Shown piece after piece: positions 59,763 to 64,000 of a DNA stretch of 64,000 bases. The DNA is from DATBLE01 sp963775695 (lineage in GTDB: Bacteria > Actinomycetota > Thermoleophilia > Gaiellales > Gaiellaceae): positions 124,001-188,000 of the forward strand of contig CAVZJU010000004.1 in assembly GCA_963775695.1 (NCBI GenBank), written 5' to 3'. The notes beneath the pieces are model-generated. The model was given only the letters and a program-made list of their open reading frames with translations, had not been told where the DNA came from and searched no databases. Within the stretch, counting starts at the first letter, position 1; the number at the start of each line of letters is the position of its first letter. A program made the position numbers and the translations under genes.

Positions 59763-60656
59763 CTAGCGGGCGCGTGCCCGATCCAGCGCGGCCTCCAGGT
59801 CCGGCGGAAGCGGCGAGGTCACCTCGACGGAGGCCCCCGTCTCGGGATGAACGAAGGCGAGGCGGGCGGCGTGCAGGAATTGGCGGCGCAGGCCGGGCTC
59901 GGGGGCGCCGTACACGGGATCGCCCGCGACCGGCAACCCGATGGCGGCCAGGTGCACCCTGATCTGATGGGTGCGGCCGGTCTCCAGACGGACGCGCAGC
60001 AGCGCGTGCGCCGGCAGCAACTCCAGCACCTCGAAATGGGTGAGTGCGTCCTTCGGCGCATCCGAGTCGAGCGAGCGGCGGGTCGGGTCGCGGCGGTCGC
60101 GGCCGATCGGCGCCTCGATCCGGCCGGTCCGCGAACGCGGGCGGCCGCGGACGAGCGCGAGGTACTCGCGCTCCACGGCACGCCTCTTCACGAGCGCCCG
60201 GAGCCCGTCGTATGCCTGCTCCGTGCGCGCAACCACCATCAGGCCCGAGGTGTCCCGGTCGAGCCGGTGGACAATCCCCGGACGCTCGGGCTCGCCGCCC
60301 GCGGTGCGCCCGGCGAGCGCCTGGACCAGCGTGCCGGACGGGTGCCCGGCGGCGGGGTGGACGACGACTCCGGCGGGCTTGTCGACGACGAGCAGGTGCT
60401 CGTCCGCGTAGGCGATCCGGAGGTCGGGTGCCGGGCGCGGAGGCGGGGCGGCCTCCTGCCTGGGCTCGACCAGCACCTCTTCCCCGCCTTCCAGGCGGTG
60501 ACTCTTGGCCCGCGGGACGCCGTTGACAAGCACGGCGCGGGTGGCGAGGAGGCGTTCGGCGGCGGCGCGGGATCCGACCCCGGGGAGCGCGGCGACGAAG
60601 CGGTCGAGCCGCTCGCCTGCCGACGTCTCAGGTACGACGTACGGGGTCGAGGCCAC
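59763..60656 (-). CDS. RluD-type pseudouridine synthase
   Basis: The 297-residue protein has an N-terminal S4 RNA-binding domain (AGERLDRFVAALPGVGSRAA) and a RluA/RluD catalytic domain with VVDKPAGVVVHPAAGH, the catalytic Asp in HRLDRDTSGLMVVA and GRTHQIRVHLA. It probably modifies 23S rRNA; exact sites are not predictable. GTG 60656 overlaps lspA by 29 bp. Confidence 0.9.
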   Translation of the reverse strand: MASTPYVVPETSAGERLDRFVAALPGVGSRAAAERLLATRAVLVNGVPRAKSHRLEGGEEVLVEPRQEAAPPPRPAPDLRIAYADEHLLVVDKPAGVVVHPAAGHPSGTLVQALAGRTAGGEPERPGIVHRLDRDTSGLMVVARTEQAYDGLRALVKRRAVEREYLALVRGRPRSRTGRIEAPIGRDRRDPTRRSLDSDAPKDALTHFEVLELLPAHALLRVRLETGRTHQIRVHLAAIGLPVAGDPVYGAPEPGLRRQFLHAARLAFVHPETGASVEVTSPLPPDLEAALDRARAR

Positions 60657-61257
60657 GCGAGCGGCGTGGGCTGCGGTCGGCGGCGACGAGGGCGCCGAGC
60701 AGGATCGCCACGCCCGCCACGATGAAGCTGTCGGCGAGGTTGAACGCCGGCCAGTACCGGAGATCGAGGAAATCGGTGACGTAGCCGAGCCGGACCCTGT
60801 CGGCGAGATTCGAGATGCTGCCCCCGATCAAGAGGCCGACCGCGATCGGCAGCAAGGGGTGCCGGGCGCCCGAACGGTAGAAGTAGACGACCATCCACCC
60901 GACGGCGACGAGCGTCAGCAGGATGACGATGCCCGTTGCCTGGGCGAAGAGCCCGAAGGCGATGCCGGAGTTCTGGACGTGGTGGATCGAGAACGGGCCC
61001 ACCACCTTGACGTCCTGGTCCAGGAACAGTTCGCTGGCGACGACGTGCTTGGTCAGCTGGTCGGCGACCACGGCGGCGATCGCGATCGCGCCCAGGGCGA
61101 ACCAGTGCCTCGGGCGCGCGGCCAGCGACCGCGCAACGACGGAGATCGGCGCCAGGCCGTCGGTGCGCGACCCCGGCCGGAACTCCTGCTTCCGGGCGGG
61201 TTGGGTGTTCAGCCTCGCTCCTGCTTCCGCTTGTCCTCGATGCAAAGGGTCGCCCAC
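60628..61257 (-). CDS. lspA: Lipoprotein signal peptidase (signal peptidase II)
   Basis: LspA removes signal peptides from diacylglyceryl prolipoproteins. The 209-residue protein has four membrane helices and the two catalytic Asp motifs, ISNLADRVRLGYVTDFLDL and FNLADSFIVAG. An N-terminal extension of about 45 residues precedes helix 1, as in other actinobacteria. GTG 61257 has GAGG upstream and makes the gene overlap the dksA-type gene by 49 bp. Confidence 0.92.
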   Translation of the reverse strand: MGDPLHRGQAEAGARLNTQPARKQEFRPGSRTDGLAPISVVARSLAARPRHWFALGAIAIAAVVADQLTKHVVASELFLDQDVKVVGPFSIHHVQNSGIAFGLFAQATGIVILLTLVAVGWMVVYFYRSGARHPLLPIAVGLLIGGSISNLADRVRLGYVTDFLDLRYWPAFNLADSFIVAGVAILLGALVAADRSPRRSRGLDPVRRT

Positions 61258-61580
61258 GGTAGAGCCTCGAGGCGCTCGGTCCCGATCGGGTTGCCGCAGC
61301 GCGAACAGGTGCCGAACGTCCCATCGTCGATGCGGATCAGTGCGGCGTCGATCTCGTTCAGGACGTGCGTCGAGTTGTCCTCGAGGGTCGATGCCATCTC
61401 GCGGTCGAACGTGAGCGTTGCGACGTCGCCGAGGTGGTTGCCCTGGAACGTCGGCTCGTCGGTCTCGTCGCCGAGAGATCCCGGATTCTCGGCGTGGATG
61501 TTCTCGATCGCCGCGACCACCTGTCGGCGGGCCTCGTGCAGCCGGACGCGGAAGTGCTCGGTGTCGAGCCCAGTCGCCAT
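61209..61580 (-). CDS. DksA/TraR-family protein with incomplete zinc finger
   Basis: The 123-residue protein has the helical coiled-coil part and the C-terminal finger CSRCGNPIGTERLEALPWAT followed by LCIEDK. The second CxxC pair is reduced to C-I-E-D, so one of four cysteines is missing. DksA relatives bind the RNA polymerase secondary channel; that role is inferred. A -10-like TATACT ends 7 nt before the ATG. Confidence 0.82.
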   Translation of the reverse strand: MATGLDTEHFRVRLHEARRQVVAAIENIHAENPGSLGDETDEPTFQGNHLGDVATLTFDREMASTLEDNSTHVLNEIDAALIRIDDGTFGTCSRCGNPIGTERLEALPWATLCIEDKRKQERG

Positions 61581-61587
61581 CCGCCTC

Positions 61588-61593
61588 AGTATA
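61588..61593 (-). promoter_or_regulatory. -10 box of a dksA-type gene promoter
   Basis: Minus-strand TATACT is only 7 nt upstream of ATG 61580. The -35 region overlaps the end of divIVA and is weak. Confidence 0.5.
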
Positions 61594-61602
61594 GGCCGGT
61601 CG

Positions 61603-62085
61603 CTAGGCGGCCCTGCTCTCCCGCTCGGGGCCTGTGATCGTCACCTCCGGCGGCTCGTCGAGCTCGAGCTGGCCCGCATCGGACTCTTCGATCGCATCGA
61701 GCGCGGCGTGGAGCAGGAGGCGCACGCGGCGCGCCTCGCGCGCCAGGTGCTCGCGTTCACCGCGAGCCTCGCGGGTGATCGTCCGGCTCTCGGCCTGCGC
61801 CTCCGAGACGATCGATTCGGCTTCGCGCTTCGCCTGGTTGCGGAGCTCGTGGGCGGCACGCTCGGCCGAGACGAGGGTCGTGCGCAGCAGCGCCTCGATC
61901 TCGCGATACCGCTTCAGCTCGCCCTCCAGCAACTCGACGCGGTCGGCGTGGTCGGCCCGCTCGCGCCAGACGGCCTCGAAGCTCTCGGCGATCTCCTCCA
62001 GCAGACGGTCGACGGACGCGCGGTTGTAGCCGAACAGCCGGCGCCGGAGCTTGACGTGACGGATCTCAACGGGTGTGTAGGACAT
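61603..62085 (-). CDS. divIVA: DivIVA-domain cell division/polar growth protein
   Basis: The 160-residue protein has the N-terminal DivIVA membrane-targeting segment (MSYTPVEIRHVKLRRRLFGY, NRASVDRLLEEI) and a long coiled coil (about 30-125, REAESIVSEAQAESRTITRE). GGAAGGAG precedes the ATG. It lies with sepF and yggT as in Gram-positive division clusters. It is shorter than Wag31 of polar-growing actinobacteria. Confidence 0.9.
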   Translation of the reverse strand: MSYTPVEIRHVKLRRRLFGYNRASVDRLLEEIAESFEAVWRERADHADRVELLEGELKRYREIEALLRTTLVSAERAAHELRNQAKREAESIVSEAQAESRTITREARGEREHLAREARRVRLLLHAALDAIEESDAGQLELDEPPEVTITGPERESRAA

Positions 62086-62100
62086 CGGTCTCCTTCCTGG

Positions 62101-62406
62101 TCAGTGCAGGCGGTCGAGCAGCCGGACGACGATCTGCTCGCCGCCGATCAGCACGAGCACGGCGACGATCGGCGAGAGGTCGAGCGGCCCGAGCGGCGGC
62201 AGGATGCGCCGGAACAGCCGCAGATAGGGCTCGCAGACGTCGTAGAGGAACCGCACGACCGGATTGAACGAGTACGGCAGGCGGACGAACGAGGTCAGGA
62301 CGTAGGCGAAGATGACGAGCACGTAGACGCCCACGAAGACGACGACGAAGCTCTGCACCGTCGAAACGGCGTCTGCGAGTAGCCCAAGAGTGGCCGATTC
62401 GCCCAT
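62101..62406 (-). CDS. YggT-family membrane protein
   Basis: The 101-residue protein has two membrane helices and the YggT signature between them, LYDVCEPYLRLFRRILPPLG then PLDLSPIVAVLVLIGGE. The family is tied to division clusters and osmotic or septum functions. ATG 62406 is the start that fits the family length. Confidence 0.88.
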   Translation of the reverse strand: MGESATLGLLADAVSTVQSFVVVFVGVYVLVIFAYVLTSFVRLPYSFNPVVRFLYDVCEPYLRLFRRILPPLGPLDLSPIVAVLVLIGGEQIVVRLLDRLH

Positions 62407-62585
62407 CCGATCGAAATTCGGCTCAGTACCGCAGGTTCCTACGTCTTCGTGGCCCAACGAGTTGGCCGCCGGAGCCGGGCTCTGCCCGGCGGGAGGCTCA
62501 CCCCACCAGACCCGTCGCATCACGCGGACAATCGGCGGCTCCGCTCACGTTCAAGCGGCGCAGCCGCCCGCAAGGAGGGGCTCAC

Positions 62586-62606
62586 GGGGGAACCAGGGGT
62601 TCCCCC
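62586..62606. repeat. Dispersed intergenic repeat, copy F (hairpin part only)
   Basis: GGGGGAACC-AGG-GGTTCCCCC is a perfect 9-bp stem, 7 bp after the sepF stop. It resembles the hairpins of copies B-D but the conserved block is absent. It may serve as terminator between sepF and yggT. Confidence 0.6.
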
Positions 62607-62612
62607 ATGCTA

Positions 62613-63182
62613 CTAGGCCTGGTTGAAGAAACCGCCCCGCTCGAGGAGCCTGGCGCGCTCCTCGGCGGAGACCTCGACGTTGCGCGGCGTGAGCAGGAAG
62701 ACCTTGTCGGCGACGCGCTGCATGCCGCCGTTGAGGGCGTAGGTCAGACCGCTCGCGAAGTCGATCAGGCGCTTGGACAGGTCCTGATCGGTGCTCTGGA
62801 GGTTGAGGATGACCGGGATGCCGTCCTTGAATCGGTCGGCGATCTGCTGGGCGTCGTTGAAGCTGCGCGGGAGGACGAGGTGAACCTTGACGTTCGGGCT
62901 CGGCGCGGCTTCGAGGCGGCGCGGACGGGCAGGGGCAGCCTGCCCGCGGGCCGAGTGGGGCGCCGGCGTGGCCACCTCGACCTGGCCGGCGGCCGTGTCG
63001 GAGTCGGTCCAGTCGTCGTAGTCGCCTCTGCGCCGGCGCGGCAGCCTGCGGACGTTCGGCCGGTCGTTGTACGTGCGCTCGAGCTCCTCGTTGGTGGAGT
63101 AGCCGTCCTCGTCCCAGTAGTCGTCCTCCTCGGCGATGCCGAAGTAGACGAGGGTCCGGCTCCAGAGGTCGGTGAAGCTCAT
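62613..63182 (-). CDS. sepF: Cell division protein SepF
   Basis: SepF links FtsZ to the membrane. The 189-residue protein has an N-terminal amphipathic helix (SFTDLWSRTLVYFGIAEED), an acidic linker, and the C-terminal SepF domain (NVKVHLVLPRSFNDAQQIAD, then VILNLQSTDQDLSKRLIDFA, SGLTYALNGGMQRVADKVFL). A -10-like TACCAT (63193-63198) ends 10 nt before the ATG. In actinobacteria lacking FtsA it is the main FtsZ anchor. Confidence 0.95.
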   Translation of the reverse strand: MSFTDLWSRTLVYFGIAEEDDYWDEDGYSTNEELERTYNDRPNVRRLPRRRRGDYDDWTDSDTAAGQVEVATPAPHSARGQAAPARPRRLEAAPSPNVKVHLVLPRSFNDAQQIADRFKDGIPVILNLQSTDQDLSKRLIDFASGLTYALNGGMQRVADKVFLLTPRNVEVSAEERARLLERGGFFNQA

Positions 63183-63222
63183 TGCGCCCGGAATGGTAAC
63201 GCCCCGAACGGAACGAGCCCGC

Positions 63223-63816
63223 TCAGTCGGCCCAGAGAATCGAGCCCAGCCGGACCATCGTGGCGCCTTCCTCCACGCCGACCCGGTAGTCCTGGCTGGT
63301 GCCCATCGAGAGCTCGGCGAGGCCGTGCTCGTCTGCGAGCGCACGCAGGCGCCGGAAGTACGGCCGCGAAGCCTCGGGGTCGTCCGCGAGCGGCGGCATC
63401 GTCATCAGGCCGCGGACGTCTCCGTAGAGCGAGAGTAGCGCGCCGAGCCCCTCCGGCTGCACCCCCGACTTCGTCGGCTCGCCCGACAGATTGACCTCGA
63501 CCAGCGCCGGCACCGTCAGCCGCCGCGCGGCCGACTCGGAGTCGAGTGAGTGGACGAGCTCGCAGATCCCGTTGACCACCTTTGCCTTGCGGCTCTGGAG
63601 GTGCCCGATGAAGTGCCAGCGGAACGCGTCGCCGTAGACGGCGTGCTTGGCCTCGAGATCCTGTGCTCGGTTCTCCCCCACCACCTCGATGCCGGCCTCG
63701 ACGAGAGCGGCCACGTCTTCGACGGACACGTACTTCGTGGCTGCGACCACGGTCACGTCCGGGCCAACCTCGGTCCTGATCCGCTCGTACCGTTCCCTGA
63801 TCCGGTCAGGAGACAT
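63223..63816 (-). CDS. PLP homeostasis protein YggS/PROSC
   Basis: The 197-residue PLP-binding barrel protein has the Lys site VVAATKYVSVED (about K28), VVGENRAQDLEAK, WHFIGHLQSRKAK and LSMGTSQDYRVGVEEGATMV. It maintains pyridoxal phosphate supply. Its start overlaps the end of the upstream pgeF-type gene by 11 bp. Confidence 0.93.
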   Translation of the reverse strand: MSPDRIRERYERIRTEVGPDVTVVAATKYVSVEDVAALVEAGIEVVGENRAQDLEAKHAVYGDAFRWHFIGHLQSRKAKVVNGICELVHSLDSESAARRLTVPALVEVNLSGEPTKSGVQPEGLGALLSLYGDVRGLMTMPPLADDPEASRPYFRRLRALADEHGLAELSMGTSQDYRVGVEEGATMVRLGSILWAD

Positions 63817-64000
63817 GGGCGATCATCCCCTGGCGGCCGGTGCGCGCGTCGCGCCGGTGCGAGAAGAAGAGGTCCGGGTTGCAGGACGTGCACAGGTGGG
63901 TGCGGTGCACGTCTGCGACGCCGGCCGCCGCCAGGGCACGCTCGGCGGCGGTCCAGAGGTCGAGACGTCCGTCGCGGACGATCTCCTCTCCGTACCGCTC
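63806..64000 (-). CDS. PgeF/YfiH-family protein (C-terminal fragment, cut by window edge)
   Basis: The last 64 codons are present: VADVHRTHLCTSCNPDLFFS and HRRDARTGRQGMIAHVS. This matches the zinc-binding end of peptidoglycan editing factor (multicopper-oxidase-like, YfiH). The gene belongs to the pgeF-yggS-sepF order of division clusters. The start lies outside the window. Confidence 0.9.
   Translation of the reverse strand, partial: ERYGEEIVRDGRLDLWTAAERALAAAGVADVHRTHLCTSCNPDLFFSHRRDARTGRQGMIAHVS

Overview
The window is one continuous stretch of a GC-rich actinobacterial chromosome. The core gene order (miaA-dapF-hflX, an FHA/MerR pair like the mycobacterial GarA region, pgeF-yggS-sepF-yggT-divIVA, rpsB-tsf-pyrH-frr-uppS-cdsA-dxr-rseP-ispG-proS), GTG/TTG starts and MurT/GatD point to Actinomycetota. 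The many Ig-like and propeller-like secreted proteins, a short-form RsiG and an all-succinylase lysine pathway suggest a deep lineage such as Thermoleophilia/Gaiellales; that placement is inference.

Region 1-10 kb is housekeeping: miaA (cut by the window edge), a meso-diaminopimelate set (dapF, dapD, dapC, dapE), a secreted Ig-like protein, hflX-dut-Nudix, and the lipid II amidation pair murT-gatD. Region 10-16 kb holds a homing-endonuclease-repeat protein, an IS5-family element, a class II amidotransferase and two RpoD-type sigma factors separated by a decayed IS481-family element. Region 16-26 kb has small membrane proteins, apt, an operon of RsiG-like anti-sigma, GarA-like FHA protein and FtsR-like MerR, then a nucleotidyltransferase/phosphohexomutase fusion with pgsA, and a pair of secreted-protein genes. 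Region 26-30 kb has a short HutF-like deiminase, a GH99-like secreted protein, a response regulator and a divergent SnoaL-like/winged-helix pair.

Region 30.3-42.2 kb is a dedicated catabolic locus. A minus-strand operon encodes a ribose-type ABC importer (permease, binding protein, ATPase-permease fusion), a PRISE-family reductase and three zinc-type dehydrogenases; divergent genes encode an SDR, a VOC protein, an XRE-cupin regulator and a cupin. The regulatory DNA shares TGTTCA/TGAACA half-sites, so the locus looks like one regulon.

Region 42-49 kb is accessory: small membrane/secreted proteins, decayed genes, and a 4.1-kb segment bounded by a tRNA-Pro gene and a copy of its 3' end. That segment carries a second copy of the secreted large-plus-small gene pair seen at 23.5-25.8 kb.

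Region 49-64 kb is a nearly unbroken minus-strand core run from pgeF to proS, covering translation, isoprenoid and undecaprenyl synthesis, phospholipid synthesis and division. Two non-coding themes recur: a dispersed intergenic repeat made of a conserved block plus a hairpin, and -10-like boxes only 6-10 nt before start codons, suggesting many leaderless mRNAs.
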